From assembly GCF_009914765.1 (NCBI RefSeq), contig NZ_WYDS01000001.1, positions 293,852-357,851 of the forward strand: DNA of 64,000 nt, in the 5' to 3' direction. The notes beneath the pieces are model-generated. The model was not told where the DNA came from and did not search any database. It saw only the letters and a list, made by a program, of their open reading frames with translations. Below are positions 8,078 to 17,195 of the stretch, one piece after another (position 1 is the stretch's first letter; the number at the start of each line of letters is the position of its first letter). The translations under genes and the position numbers were made by a program. The stretch is from Halodesulfovibrio sp. MK-HDV. Lineage in GTDB: Bacteria; Desulfobacterota; Desulfovibrionia; Desulfovibrionales; Desulfovibrionaceae.

Positions 8078-8284
8078 TTTTGAGCAAAGAGTCGTTAGCT
8101 AATTTAGCTCATGATGATGACAGTCACATCTGAAAATTAGGCAATAGTTATAGTCAGCTATGGATCGAGCCTGTCTATAGGATAGTGTGATAGTGATAGT
8201 TTTTTTCGATTTGATTTTATTCCGCATAATTACGTACAAGTACATCTGATTGCTCTTATGATCCCTAACTAGAAGGACTATCGG

Positions 8285-9115
8285 ATGAAATTTACCTATA
8301 AAGTTTTTGCACTTCTATTCATATTTTCCTTATGCATCAGCATGCCTTCTCATGCATCCGGTTTGGATGTTTTTGCGAATCAGTCTGGCACAATAGCCAT
8401 TGCAGGGGGCACCGCCCATATTCCTGTTATGAAGGCCGCAGCAAAGCGCATAATGATGAAAAACGCTGACATTCGCATCACTATTGCAGGTGGTGGTTCC
8501 GGCGTTGGGATTCAAAAGGTGGGTGAAGGTCTTGTTAATATAGGTAACGCTGGTAGAGCTGCTAGTAAGAAAGAAAAAGCAAAATACAACCTGACTTCTT
8601 TTCCATTTGCAATTGACGGTGTTGCCACAGTTCTTTCTGCTCACAACTCTGTAACTGCCCTGACTACAACGCAGATTCAGAATATTTTTTCTGGTAAAAT
8701 TACGAACTGGAAAGAATTAGGCGGCGAAGATGCTGCTATTCATATTTACACTCGCGATGAAGCTAGTGGAACCAGAAGCGTTTATTGGAAAAAATTACTC
8801 AAAAAGGGAAAAATTGTTGATTCTGCGAATGTTGTAGCATCTAATGGCGCCATGAAAGTAGCTATCGCTCAAGATCCTCATGGTATAGGCTTTATTGGTA
8901 TTGGCACATTAGACAGTACCGTTAAAGCCCCTGCTCTGGATGGCGTTAGTGTATCACAGGAAACAGCTAAAAATGGTACATACAAAATTGTTCGTAAACT
9001 TTACATGAATACGAACGGTACCCCTTCCGGCATTGTAAAATCATTCATTGACTATATTCTTTCAGATGATTGCACGGATATTATCGTTTCCAGTGGATAT
9101 TTACCACTACACTAG
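8285..9115 (+). CDS. pstS: phosphate ABC transporter substrate-binding protein PstS
   Basis: A 276-residue periplasmic binding protein with a signal peptide ending near SHAS. It shows the PstS pattern: an opening strand leading to GGTAHIPVMKAAA, then AGGGSGVGIQKVGEG and, midway, TRDEASGTRSVYW with the Ser/Gly/Thr phosphate contacts, and YLPLH at the end. It captures phosphate in the periplasm for the PstCAB importer encoded directly downstream. The short form (no long insertions) is the one usually seen in deltaproteobacteria. No clear Pho box could be picked out in the 207 bp upstream. Confidence 0.92.
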   Translation: MKFTYKVFALLFIFSLCISMPSHASGLDVFANQSGTIAIAGGTAHIPVMKAAAKRIMMKNADIRITIAGGGSGVGIQKVGEGLVNIGNAGRAASKKEKAKYNLTSFPFAIDGVATVLSAHNSVTALTTTQIQNIFSGKITNWKELGGEDAAIHIYTRDEASGTRSVYWKKLLKKGKIVDSANVVASNGAMKVAIAQDPHGIGFIGIGTLDSTVKAPALDGVSVSQETAKNGTYKIVRKLYMNTNGTPSGIVKSFIDYILSDDCTDIIVSSGYLPLH

Positions 9116-9123
9116 GACGTGCC

Positions 9124-9988
9124 TTGCATAGCGTCAGAATCAGCCGTTTTATAACTAGCACTCTTTTTGTAGCAACCACTGTTTCCTGTATAGCAGTGGT
9201 TGCTATTTTCTCTTTCCTTCTTTATTTCTCCCTCCCCCTTTTTTCCCTGACCCAATTGCAGCATGTCTTTACGTGGTCATGGCAACCCTTCGAAGGAAAT
9301 TTCGGTATACTCCCTATGATTATGGGCAGTGTATTGCTTTCCGTGTTTTCTTTAGTTCTAAGTTATCCACTAAGCTTGGGTGTTTGTTGCTATATTCACG
9401 GCTCAGATAAGTCTTTTCTACGTAAAGGAATGCTGATCCTCGTACAATTTATGACGAGCATTCCGACGGTCATCTACGGCTTTGTTGCTGTGTTTTTATT
9501 GGTGCCCTTTTTGCGTTCTTTTTTTCAGATACGGCACAGGTTTTTCCCTCCTCGCAGCCGGACTTATTTTGAGCTTACTTATTCTACCTACTATTGTGCT
9601 TATTTTACACAGCCAGTTCTCGCAGATTGAGCCGAAAATACGCTTAACAGCGAAGGCGCTAGGTATGTCTGAAGCACAAAAGTTTATCTACATTGTTTTT
9701 CCGAATGCTCGAAAAGGGATGCTTACAGCTGCTGTCCTTGGTTTTGGACGTGCTGTGGGTGATACACTTATTCCTTTGATGCTTGCAGGAAACGCCGTGA
9801 GTCAGCCGGAGTCTGTTTTAGACTCTATTCGTACTCTTACTGCACATATTGCCCTAGTTGTTGCGACGGATAGCCAAAGTGATGCGTATCTTTCGCTGTT
9901 TGCATGCGGGCTAGTCTTGTTTTCTTCTACTATTGCAGTGAACGTAGGGCTTCGATGGATTGCAGGTCAGGAGGCTTCTCATGAGTAG
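9124..9988 (+). pseudogene. pstC: phosphate ABC transporter permease PstC, interrupted by a one-base frameshift
   Basis: Two overlapping frames together make one PstC. The first half runs to VFLLVPFLRSFF; the second half continues in the next frame with RYGTGFSLLAAGLILSLLILPTI and the permease EAA-type loop LTAKALGMSEAQKF...P. The switch falls in a run of seven T at 9519-9525; with six T the frame is continuous and gives about 287 residues, a normal PstC length. The start is taken as TTG 9124, with AGGA six bases upstream, eight bases after the pstS stop. pstA follows with overlapping start and stop. Either the extra T is a sequencing error, or pstC is inactivated or expressed by slippage. 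Confidence 0.85.
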
Positions 9989-10853
9989 AATTAAAGAACA
10001 TCTGCTTTCTATAGTTACGTATGCGGCTCCGATTATTGTTGTAGGAGCTGTTGTTCTGCTATTGGGGTTTCTTTGTGTTAAGGGGGTACCTTCATTATCC
10101 GTAGCTCTTATTTTTGGAGACGCCTCTCCCTATGATGTCTTGTTTAGTGGAGTACCTGTTTTTGATGGGATATGGCCAGCGTGTGTTGGGACACTGTACC
10201 TCGTATTGCTGTCTTGTAGCCTCTCGATTCCCGTTGGGATTATGACGGGGATCTATCTTACTGAATTCGCGCCAGAGAAGTTGAAAAGACCTGTTACGTT
10301 TTTGACAGATTTGCTCGCAGGTATTCCATCGATTATTATGGGACTTTTTGGTTTTTCACTTATCTTGCTTGCGCGGAAGACCATTTTTCCACAGGCTGTC
10401 ACAGGGCTTTGGCTTTCTGCGTTATGTATTGCGGTGCTTATACTGCCCTATTGTATAAACTCTACCGTAATCGCACTTTCCAGTTTGCCTGAAGATCTCA
10501 AACTGATCGGACCATCTCTTGGCTTTAGTCCTGTACAAAGTACATTTTACATCCGCATTCCATTGGCTTTGCGCGGGATAATGAGCGGTGTAATTTTATC
10601 TATCGGTCGAGCCTCAGAGGATACTGCGGTCATCCTTTTAACCGGTGTAGTGGCAAACGCTGGGGTACCTCGGAATATTTTTGATAAATATGAGGCTCTG
10701 CCATTTAAAGTATACTATCTTGCTGCTCAATTTCAGAGTCAGGCAGAGCTGGCGCAAGGTTTTGGGACAGCCTTAATTTTGTTGTTACAGACGACTTGTC
10801 TCTTTCTGGCTGCTCATTACTTACGCCGAACAATGGAACGAAAATGGCTCTAA
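9981..10853 (+). CDS. pstA: phosphate ABC transporter permease PstA
   Basis: About 290 residues with six transmembrane segments and the PstA signature LTDLLAGIPSIIMGLFGF, then LKLIGPSLGFSPVQSTFYIRIP, the cytoplasmic EAA loop that docks on PstB. ATG at 9981 is chosen because AGGAGG sits just upstream; an in-frame start 21 bases earlier is less likely. It overlaps the end of pstC and is itself overlapped by pstB, the usual sign of translational coupling in pst operons. It forms the membrane channel for phosphate together with PstC. Confidence 0.93.
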   Translation: MSRIKEHLLSIVTYAAPIIVVGAVVLLLGFLCVKGVPSLSVALIFGDASPYDVLFSGVPVFDGIWPACVGTLYLVLLSCSLSIPVGIMTGIYLTEFAPEKLKRPVTFLTDLLAGIPSIIMGLFGFSLILLARKTIFPQAVTGLWLSALCIAVLILPYCINSTVIALSSLPEDLKLIGPSLGFSPVQSTFYIRIPLALRGIMSGVILSIGRASEDTAVILLTGVVANAGVPRNIFDKYEALPFKVYYLAAQFQSQAELAQGFGTALILLLQTTCLFLAAHYLRRTMERKWL

Positions 10854-11617
10854 CAAAAATTACACATCAAGCTATTCAAACAGAGAATGTCTCGATTGCT
10901 TTTAATGGACTGCCGATTGTTAAAAACCTTACGGCCTCATTTCCTAAGAACAAACTTTCTGTCCTTATCGGACGTTCTGGTTCCGGAAAGACAACATTAC
11001 TACGCAGTTTTAATAGGTTAAATGAATGTCTGGAGGGAAGTCATACAACGGGAAAAATTACTGTGACTTTGAGTGATACAGAGCACGATATTTATTCCGG
11101 CACAATTTCGTGTGAAGAGCTTCGTCGTCGAGTTGGAATGGTATTTCAAACACCAAACGTACTGCCGACTTCCATACAGAATAACCTTATTATCCCGCTA
11201 AAGCTTGCCTTGCAGATTCAAGGTAGTGAAGCTGAAGCCCGTATGGAACATGCTCTAAAACAAGCTGCACTGTGGGGAGAGGTTAAAGATAGACTTAAAT
11301 CTCCTGCCTCTCATCTTTCCGGTGGTCAGCAGCAGAGATTATGCATCGCAAGAGCGATGGTTTTGCAGCCTGAAATTTTATTATTGGACGAGCCTAGCGC
11401 TTCTTTGGATTTTCATGCAACCCGGACCATTGAGGATCTACTTGAATCTCTTTCGGCTGATTATACAACGATTGTTGTTTCTCACAGTCTGGCGCAGGCA
11501 CAGCGTCTAGCAGATAAACTTTACGTGTTTTCTGCTGGTGAGCTGGTTCAAACCCTCTTGAAAGATGAGGTGCAAGATAGTTCTGTCATGCAGCGTACAA
11601 TAGACAGCTTACTATAA
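10844..11617 (+). CDS. pstB: phosphate ABC transporter ATPase PstB
   Basis: 257 residues. Walker A GRSGSGKTT (residues 43-51), Q-loop region GMVFQTPNVLPTS, signature LSGGQQQR, Walker B ILLLDEPSASLD and switch His in VVSHS are all intact. It powers phosphate import by PstCA. ATG 10844 overlaps the last codons of pstA; a longer in-frame extension upstream lies within pstA and is ignored. No phoU gene follows, so regulatory coupling of this pst operon to a Pho system must come from elsewhere. A weak GTCAGA/TCTGAC hairpin follows the stop codon at 11621-11639. Confidence 0.95.
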   Translation: MALTKITHQAIQTENVSIAFNGLPIVKNLTASFPKNKLSVLIGRSGSGKTTLLRSFNRLNECLEGSHTTGKITVTLSDTEHDIYSGTISCEELRRRVGMVFQTPNVLPTSIQNNLIIPLKLALQIQGSEAEARMEHALKQAALWGEVKDRLKSPASHLSGGQQQRLCIARAMVLQPEILLLDEPSASLDFHATRTIEDLLESLSADYTTIVVSHSLAQAQRLADKLYVFSAGELVQTLLKDEVQDSSVMQRTIDSLL

Positions 11618-11701
11618 CTGGTCAGATATTTTCTCTGACTTCTGTGTGTGCCGCCCCGCTATTCCTTTTCATCATGCCTAAAACATACGTTTTATGAATT
11701 C

Positions 11702-11718
11702 TGACAACATTGTAATCA
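11702..11718 (+). promoter_or_regulatory. CusR/CopR-like box upstream of the two-component operon
   Basis: TGACAACATTGTAATCA resembles the copper-responsive CusR/CopR operator TGACAAnnTTGTCA. Related motifs occur at 13954 (TAACAACACTGTAATGT) and 14575 (TAACAACTTTGTAATCC), ahead of the next two genes. Confidence 0.45.
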
Positions 11719-11878
11719 AATTCTGTACGCTATACCGATATTATTCGTGTATAGGCGACACTCGTGCTTTTAGTTTACAATCAAAGCCGGACGCGTTCTT
11801 AAGAGTAAACTCTTTTTTGAATAGATACGGGTTGTGAGGCTGAGATGCTTTTGAAGGTTAAGAATAGGAAAATATTGT

Positions 11879-12574
11879 ATGTCCACCAACGCTACTAAAA
11901 TTCTCTTGGTTGAAGATCAGGAAACTGCCGCCACATATATTGCCAAAGGCCTTCGGGAAGAAGGTTTTGTTGTGGATGTTGCCCATAACGGTCCAGACGG
12001 GTTGCACTACTTTTTGACTGAAGAATATTCGTTGGCGATTCTTGATATTATGTTGCCTGGTATTGATGGGCTTACCATTCTTGAAACTGCTAAAAAGGCA
12101 AATAGAAAATCAGCCGTTTTATTTCTTACTGCTCGAGATGGTGTAGAAGATCGTGTTCGTGGGCTTGAGCTTGGTGCGGATGACTATCTAGTTAAACCAT
12201 TCGCATTTGCTGAACTATTGGCTCGAATTAGGGCATTATTACGACGTTGTTCACCTATTATTACTGCTGAAACGGACTTGATTGTCGGCGATTTAACATT
12301 AAATCTTTTGACGCATCAGGCATCGCGAGCCGGAAAAATTATCGAGCTTACTCCTAAGGAATTTGCCCTGCTGCAACTTTTTATGCGACGCAAAGGTGAG
12401 GTTCTCACACGTACCGTGCTTGCTGAACAACTTTGGGGAATTAGCTTTGATTGTGACACCAATGTGGTTGATGTGGCTGTAAGCAGGTTGCGAATTAAAA
12501 TAGATGCTGATGCAACGCAGAAACTTATTCATACACAGCGGGGAGTCGGGTATGTTCTCAAAGCAGAAGGATAA
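11879..12574 (+). CDS. OmpR-family response regulator, CusR/heavy-metal type
   Basis: 231 residues. Receiver domain (1-118): acidic pocket at residues 12-13, phospho-acceptor Asp56 in LAILDIMLPG, Thr84 and Lys106 in VKPF. Then a winged-helix DNA-binding domain (125-231) with the ELTPKEFALLQLFMRRKGEVLTR block and the C-terminal hairpin RGVGYVL. The linker and LELGADDYLVKPFAFAELLARIRALLRR are characteristic of the CusR/PcoR/IrlR group, whose members answer to copper and other metals. The partner kinase overlaps it. Candidate operators lie upstream of this gene and of the two following genes, so the regulon may include an envelope-modifying glycosyltransferase. Confidence 0.93.
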   Translation: MSTNATKILLVEDQETAATYIAKGLREEGFVVDVAHNGPDGLHYFLTEEYSLAILDIMLPGIDGLTILETAKKANRKSAVLFLTARDGVEDRVRGLELGADDYLVKPFAFAELLARIRALLRRCSPIITAETDLIVGDLTLNLLTHQASRAGKIIELTPKEFALLQLFMRRKGEVLTRTVLAEQLWGISFDCDTNVVDVAVSRLRIKIDADATQKLIHTQRGVGYVLKAEG

Positions 12575-13967
12575 GTTTAGCGTACTTCGTACCTGCTCGT
12601 TACAGGCTCGCCTTGCCATATCGTTTGCAATCATAACAACGATGATTGTTTGTGCGACATCTTTTTTGCTTTATTCCGGTCTCAAAGATCAGGTAAGAAA
12701 TGAAGACAAGATGGAGTTTATCGAAGCCACCTCATTTATCCGTAAAGCTGTTAAAACTCTTTCTATTACAACCAATTCTGAAAGTTGGCAGCTTATTTGG
12801 GAATATGCCGTAAATGCTCATGGTCGATTGGGTGTTCGCGTCTTTTCTACAAATAAAGAACTTTATCTCACCACCCCGAATATTAATATCCCCCCGGATG
12901 TATTCTCTCTATCTGATCCTCCAAAGTATGGTGTCTGGATTGATCCCAAATCTAATATTGAATACCGAATTACATCGTTTCAGGTGGAAACTGAACCGGG
13001 ACATGTCTGGCGAGTTGATGCTTCATATGATTTGAGTCCAACAAGCAGCCTTCTTAGCGCTTATCGATGGAATTTGATGGTACTTCTGCTTGCCGGAATA
13101 TTACTTTCTGTTGCCATAAGCTGGTTTGTCAGTGGATACGGTTTGCGTCCGCTACGGCATGTAACAACTGCCATGCAGGGGATTTCTTCTGAGCATCTTT
13201 CGGAGCGCATAGGTGATCAGCCGTGGCCTAAAGAGCTTGCAGGGCTCGCTCAATCTTTTGATGCTATGCTTGAACGTCTGGAAAAGGCGTTTACAGTTCT
13301 AAGCCAATTTTCTGCTGATATTGCACATGAAATGCGCACGCCGGTAAGCAATATGCTTTCAGCTGCCAGTGTGACCCTTAATAGGGATAGAGATGCTGCA
13401 GAATACAAGCAAACATTGGAAACAATTGAGCTTGAGGCAACACATCTTTCTAAGCTTGTTGAAAACATGCTTTTTCTGGCTAGGACTGAACATATGCAAC
13501 AGTCTTTGCATATTGAAAAATGCTCCATTGCTGAAGAGTTTCAATTTCAGCAAACGCTGTTGGAAGCTCTAGCAGAAGAAAAGCAAATTGAAATCAGATG
13601 GCGTGGTCAGGGCTTTGTGACTGCCAATAAAGATCTATTACGCCGTGCCCTACTCAACCTTGTAAGTAATGCCCTGCGATTTACTTCAGCGGGTGGGCTT
13701 ATTCAGCTTGTATCAGAGCAACTTGATGGTTTTGTAAAAATTACGGTGTCTGATTCTGGAACGGGAATAGAGCCCCAGCACCTTCCACATATTTTTACCC
13801 GTTTCTATCGTGCCGATTCAGCTCGTGCTGACCGTTCGAATACAGGGCTTGGGCTTGCCTTTGTACAAATGATTATGACTGTGCATGGGGGCAGCGTTTC
13901 TGTTGAGACTGAAGTAGGGAAAGGAACCACGTTTACCCTGTTGTTTCCTACCATAACAACACTGTAA
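12552..13967 (+). CDS. sensor histidine kinase, CusS/heavy-metal type
   Basis: 471 residues: transmembrane segment near 22-43, periplasmic sensor of about 130 residues, second transmembrane segment near 173-194, HAMP, HisKA with phospho-acceptor His259 in DIAHEMRTP, and HATPase with N-box NLVSNALRF, DSGTGI and GLGLAF. The architecture matches CusS-like kinases. The start ATG 12552 lies inside the end of the response-regulator gene (23-bp overlap, GGGGAG upstream), showing translational coupling. I do not see a clear metal-binding His/Met cluster in the sensor domain, so the signal could be a metal, a cationic peptide or another envelope stress. Confidence 0.93.
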   Translation: MFSKQKDKFSVLRTCSLQARLAISFAIITTMIVCATSFLLYSGLKDQVRNEDKMEFIEATSFIRKAVKTLSITTNSESWQLIWEYAVNAHGRLGVRVFSTNKELYLTTPNINIPPDVFSLSDPPKYGVWIDPKSNIEYRITSFQVETEPGHVWRVDASYDLSPTSSLLSAYRWNLMVLLLAGILLSVAISWFVSGYGLRPLRHVTTAMQGISSEHLSERIGDQPWPKELAGLAQSFDAMLERLEKAFTVLSQFSADIAHEMRTPVSNMLSAASVTLNRDRDAAEYKQTLETIELEATHLSKLVENMLFLARTEHMQQSLHIEKCSIAEEFQFQQTLLEALAEEKQIEIRWRGQGFVTANKDLLRRALLNLVSNALRFTSAGGLIQLVSEQLDGFVKITVSDSGTGIEPQHLPHIFTRFYRADSARADRSNTGLGLAFVQMIMTVHGGSVSVETEVGKGTTFTLLFPTITTL

Positions 13968-13970
13968 TGT
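13954..13970 (+). promoter_or_regulatory. second copy of the CusR-like box (weak)
   Basis: TAACAACACTGTAATGT overlaps the last codons of the kinase gene and lies 120 bp before the small exported protein. It shares most positions with the boxes at 11702 and 14575, but because it also encodes kinase residues it may be chance. Confidence 0.3.
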
Positions 13971-14089
13971 TTCTGTTTGAGATTTGAGGAGTACTTTTTT
14001 GTAGTTTGTTTCCATTGCATATGACCTGTTGCAAGAGCTTGATGTTAAGCAACTGTGTCGTTTTATCAAAAATGCTATGGAGAATCGCG

Positions 14090-14461
14090 ATGAAAATGGC
14101 TCCCAAATTTGTAACAGTTGTTATCTTTATTTGTCTCAGCGTTGGTGCTGTGCTGACGGTGTTCGCCAGCGATAATGACCATTGGCCTGCACTTAAAGGT
14201 AAAATAGTTTCTGTTGATGCTAAACGTGCAGTTGTCACTATTAAAAATGTTCAGGGACAGCAGATGACGTTTCAGGTTCTGCCTACTTCCGAAATAAAAA
14301 TAAAAAGTCATGGCCTGCTTAAATGGAACCGTGACGCAGCCTTTAAAGATCTTAATGTCGGACAGTGGATTACGTTAACCTATTACGGTTCCGGTGAAGT
14401 AAAGATAGCGAGGGACATAAAGATTTTTTTGGACGGAAAGGCCGTGAGTGCTTCCCTTTAA
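14090..14461 (+). CDS. small exported protein, 123 aa, unknown function
   Basis: I do not recognise a named family with confidence. A signal peptide (first about 27 residues, ending VFAS) is followed by about 95 residues of predicted beta-strands. These include LKGKIVSVDAKRAVVTIKN, a pattern seen in small OB-like or DUF5666-type periplasmic proteins, several of which accompany metal-responsive operons. The start is ATG 14090, with GGAGA six bases upstream; the longer frame reading from 14006 lacks a site. It lies 122 bp downstream of the kinase and ends at a strong terminator, so it is likely the third gene of, or is controlled by, this two-component system. Confidence 0.65.
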   Translation: MKMAPKFVTVVIFICLSVGAVLTVFASDNDHWPALKGKIVSVDAKRAVVTIKNVQGQQMTFQVLPTSEIKIKSHGLLKWNRDAAFKDLNVGQWITLTYYGSGEVKIARDIKIFLDGKAVSASL

Positions 14462-14520
14462 TTTTAGTACTTATGATTCGGGCAAAATTAGCCTCGTACC
14501 GATAAGAAATGATGTCATAA

Positions 14521-14560
14521 ATCAAAAAAGCCAGCAGACCCTCTGCTGGCTTTTTTGATT
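14521..14560. terminator. intrinsic terminator, bidirectional type
   Basis: ATCAAAAAAGCCAGCAG pairs with CTGCTGGCTTTTTTGAT across a 5-base loop. It has a GC core and long A/T arms, and closes the two-component operon. Confidence 0.92.
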
Positions 14561-14574
14561 TTTCTAACTTTGAA

Positions 14575-14591
14575 TAACAACTTTGTAATCC
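14575..14591 (+). promoter_or_regulatory. third copy of the CusR-like box, upstream of the ArnT-like gene
   Basis: TAACAACTTTGTAATCC agrees with the box at 11702 in 14 of 17 positions. It lies about 160 bp before the glycosyltransferase start, almost the same distance as the first copy has to the regulator start. Confidence 0.45.
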
Positions 14592-14748
14592 ACCAGTAAG
14601 CTCTTTGAAATGTGCCGAAGAGTATCCTTCTTGAATATCGAAACAATGTTCCAGCTACATGGAGTTAAAGAGAAAAGTTATGCGCACAACGTTAGCTTTC
14701 TCTGTTTTCAACTCGATGGTAACACTTTATTCTTGTTGGATAAAATAA

Positions 14749-16377
14749 ATGAGTATGCAAAGAGTTTGTACATATTTTGAAGCAAAACTACGCTACAGGT
14801 ATGTTCCCTTATTTCTACTTGGTTTGTTGGTGATAATTACCACTACAACATATTTGAATCAGCTTGATCCCGACATAATGGAAGGAAGAAATTTTATAAC
14901 AGCAAGTGAAATTGTGGAGACAGGGAATTGGCTTGTACCAAGACTTTTTGGCGAGTTACGTATCGCAAAACCACCACTTCCAACATGGATGACTTCAGCT
15001 GTAATGGTTTTGGCTGGCACTGATACAAACTTGTTTGTAAACAGAATTCCGTCTGCCTTTGCCGGACTGTTTTTAGCAATGGCTTTTTTTGGTCTTACCA
15101 AATCCGTGACAGGTTCTTCACGTATCTCAATAATAAGCACCGCAGTTCTGGCAACCAGTTATCTACATATATTTATGGTGCGACGAGGCACATGGGACAT
15201 ACATGCTGTTGCCTATATGACTGCAATGATATGGGCACTAGACGTATTGCTGAAATCCAAAGAATTTCGACCATGGCTATGCTTATTGGCAGGGGTGCTG
15301 TTTGGGCTGTCATTTTTGAGTAAAGGGCCTGTGGCTTTTTATGCGTTGTTACTGCCATTTTTATTTTCAGAACTAGTTGTTAACGATGCAAAAAAAATGG
15401 GCAGACAGTGGAAGAAGCTTCTTCTTGTAACTGGATGCGGAGTAATAATCTCTGTAAGCTGGTACCTCGTTATTATGCTAATGCATCCAGAGGCTATGGC
15501 GGCGATGTTTTCTCAGGAAACAGCAGCCTGGGCAGGAAGACATGTTCGAGTTTGGTGGTATTACTTACCTCAAGTTCCGGCGATGTTGGGACTCTGGGCT
15601 ATTCCTGCGGTACTCGTTTGTATTCCGATGTTTGCTTTTTCGCGTTTGCAAGATTCCATTCCATATAAAAAACTTTTGCTTTGGACACTCGGAATTGTTG
15701 TACTCCTTTCTATTATTCCCGAAAAGAAAGTGCGTTACTTATTACCAGTCATTATTCCTTTGTCCATGCTTGTTGGCGGGTATTTGGATTACTGTTTAAA
15801 GCGTGGTTTTTCTTTTTCCGGCAGCAGAAGAATATTTCAACTTTATCTTGTATTAGGCGTGATAATTACACTTGCGGCGATAGGAATTATCTGGAGTTCT
15901 GGAGAAATCACCTCGCCAGCTTTAGCTCATGATCCTTCAGAATTACTTATCGTGGCCTGTTACGTTTTGCTGGCAGCGACACTATGTGTAACCTATATGT
16001 GTCGTAAGCCTAACCTACTTTTGGGATGTGTTTTTGGTTTGGTGGCTTTTGTTCTTATTACTACCCCGCCGCATATCAAAACCCTATTACCCAAGAGGGG
16101 AATACTTCCTATTCAAGATGTGCGTAGCTTTGTCGGAAAAGCTGAAAAAACTGTGCATACTCTTACGTCGTTGAAGCTCCAGACTCAGTGGGTTCTTGGT
16201 AAGCCTGCAACACGAATTGTTGCAAAAGATCTTACTACGCTCTCACCCGGAGAGCATATTGTTATAGCAGCTTACCCAACAGCTTTTCCAAAGAATGTAC
16301 TTGTCGAAAAAGAATATTTAGCTCGATATATTAAGCGTGACCCCCTGCTGATATATCGGGTAACTGTCCAGAATTAG
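14749..16377 (+). CDS. ArnT/PMT-like membrane glycosyltransferase (GT83/GT39)
   Basis: 542 residues with about twelve transmembrane segments. The first periplasmic loop carries the acidic catalytic motif of the family, DPDIMEGRNFITASEIV, followed by TGNWLVPRLFGELRIAKPPLPTWM, which is the ArnT pattern R..E....G.W..P...G..r..KPPL..W. ArnT transfers aminoarabinose from undecaprenyl phosphate to lipid A; relatives move other sugars. No aminoarabinose synthesis genes are in the window, so the sugar is not known. A box resembling that of the neighbouring two-component system lies upstream, which would fit stress-controlled lipid A modification. Confidence 0.85.
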   Translation: MSMQRVCTYFEAKLRYRYVPLFLLGLLVIITTTTYLNQLDPDIMEGRNFITASEIVETGNWLVPRLFGELRIAKPPLPTWMTSAVMVLAGTDTNLFVNRIPSAFAGLFLAMAFFGLTKSVTGSSRISIISTAVLATSYLHIFMVRRGTWDIHAVAYMTAMIWALDVLLKSKEFRPWLCLLAGVLFGLSFLSKGPVAFYALLLPFLFSELVVNDAKKMGRQWKKLLLVTGCGVIISVSWYLVIMLMHPEAMAAMFSQETAAWAGRHVRVWWYYLPQVPAMLGLWAIPAVLVCIPMFAFSRLQDSIPYKKLLLWTLGIVVLLSIIPEKKVRYLLPVIIPLSMLVGGYLDYCLKRGFSFSGSRRIFQLYLVLGVIITLAAIGIIWSSGEITSPALAHDPSELLIVACYVLLAATLCVTYMCRKPNLLLGCVFGLVAFVLITTPPHIKTLLPKRGILPIQDVRSFVGKAEKTVHTLTSLKLQTQWVLGKPATRIVAKDLTTLSPGEHIVIAAYPTAFPKNVLVEKEYLARYIKRDPLLIYRVTVQN

Positions 16378-16390
16378 GCCTCTTTATGTT

Positions 16391-16426
16391 AAGTGCTCTC
16401 ACAATATTTTGTGAGAGCACTTTTTT
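16391..16426 (+). terminator. intrinsic terminator after the ArnT-like gene
   Basis: A perfect 12-bp stem AAGTGCTCTCAC / GTGAGAGCACTT with loop AATATTTT and a T run. Confidence 0.92.
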
Positions 16427-16517
16427 GCTGCAGAGTGTTGAAAACTGCATTGCAACAGAGTTTGGATTGCTGGGTTTTTAATAAGAAGATCAGTCTGGCT
16501 ATTCGGGCAGAGTATCA

Positions 16518-16685
16518 TCATTGTTTTTTGTTGATGCTCTGCGCGTTATGCTGAGCTATGGATAGCTCAAGGGAAGGAGCTTTTGTTGTAGGTAAGGCCT
16601 TTGAGGCAACGAGAAGAAAGGCAAGTAGGCACAAGGCGCAAATAATCCACAGCATAGCAGTATGGAAGAATGAGGTATTGCGCAT
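16518..16685 (-). CDS. possible small single-pass membrane protein (55 aa)
   Basis: A short frame with one strong hydrophobic helix (TAMLWIICALCLLAFLLVASKAL) and a polar tail. The start chosen (MRNTSF) has only a weak GAGAGA upstream; an in-frame ATG seven codons earlier is an alternative. It is unrecognised, and it could be a real small membrane protein or chance. Confidence 0.35.
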   Translation of the reverse strand: MRNTSFFHTAMLWIICALCLLAFLLVASKALPTTKAPSLELSIAQHNAQSINKKQ

Positions 16686-16706
16686 GAACGTTCTCTCTTT
16701 TTGCAT

Positions 16707-17195
16707 ACTCTGTGATAATTTTATTGTGGATCAACTCTTTTAGATCTTGGCTTATACCACGTAACCACTGTTCTATGACAGTTTCATGTTAAGTAGTTCA
16801 AGCGCTGTTAAGAACTTTCGCTGAATCGCACCTTGGGTTTCCTTGGATTCACACTCTACTTCTTTATATGGAGCCCTGAGTGAAGATCATGGAGTGTTTT
16901 TCGGTATTGAGGATTTCACAGTCTGGAACATCTGAAGGCAAAAGGTCGGGCGTGAATTTTACACGCCCTATTATGACCTTTAATGCTTTCGCTAAGCTTT
17001 TTACTGCACGAATTATTGCGGTATTGGGAATACTTTCAAGAAGCACATAACCATTCGTAATAAGCCCAGTATAGTGTCTGTACTACAGAGTTCTGATCGT
17101 CTATTTATCTTGCGGTCTTTCTTTGAGCTGAACAATGGATATTACAAGCGCTTCCAGAAAATTTCCATACTTTGATGGTCGTTCATGCTATTGAT
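16707..17195 (-). other. gene-poor stretch with possible coding remnants
   Basis: No intact gene. On the minus strand one frame, interrupted by TAG codons near 17101 and 17085, reads plausible protein-like segments. One is FLEALVISIVQLKERPQDK; another, after the stops, is about 70 residues beginning YRHYTGLITNGYV and ending near 16864. It may be the remains of a decayed gene; I cannot name a family. Confidence 0.3.
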
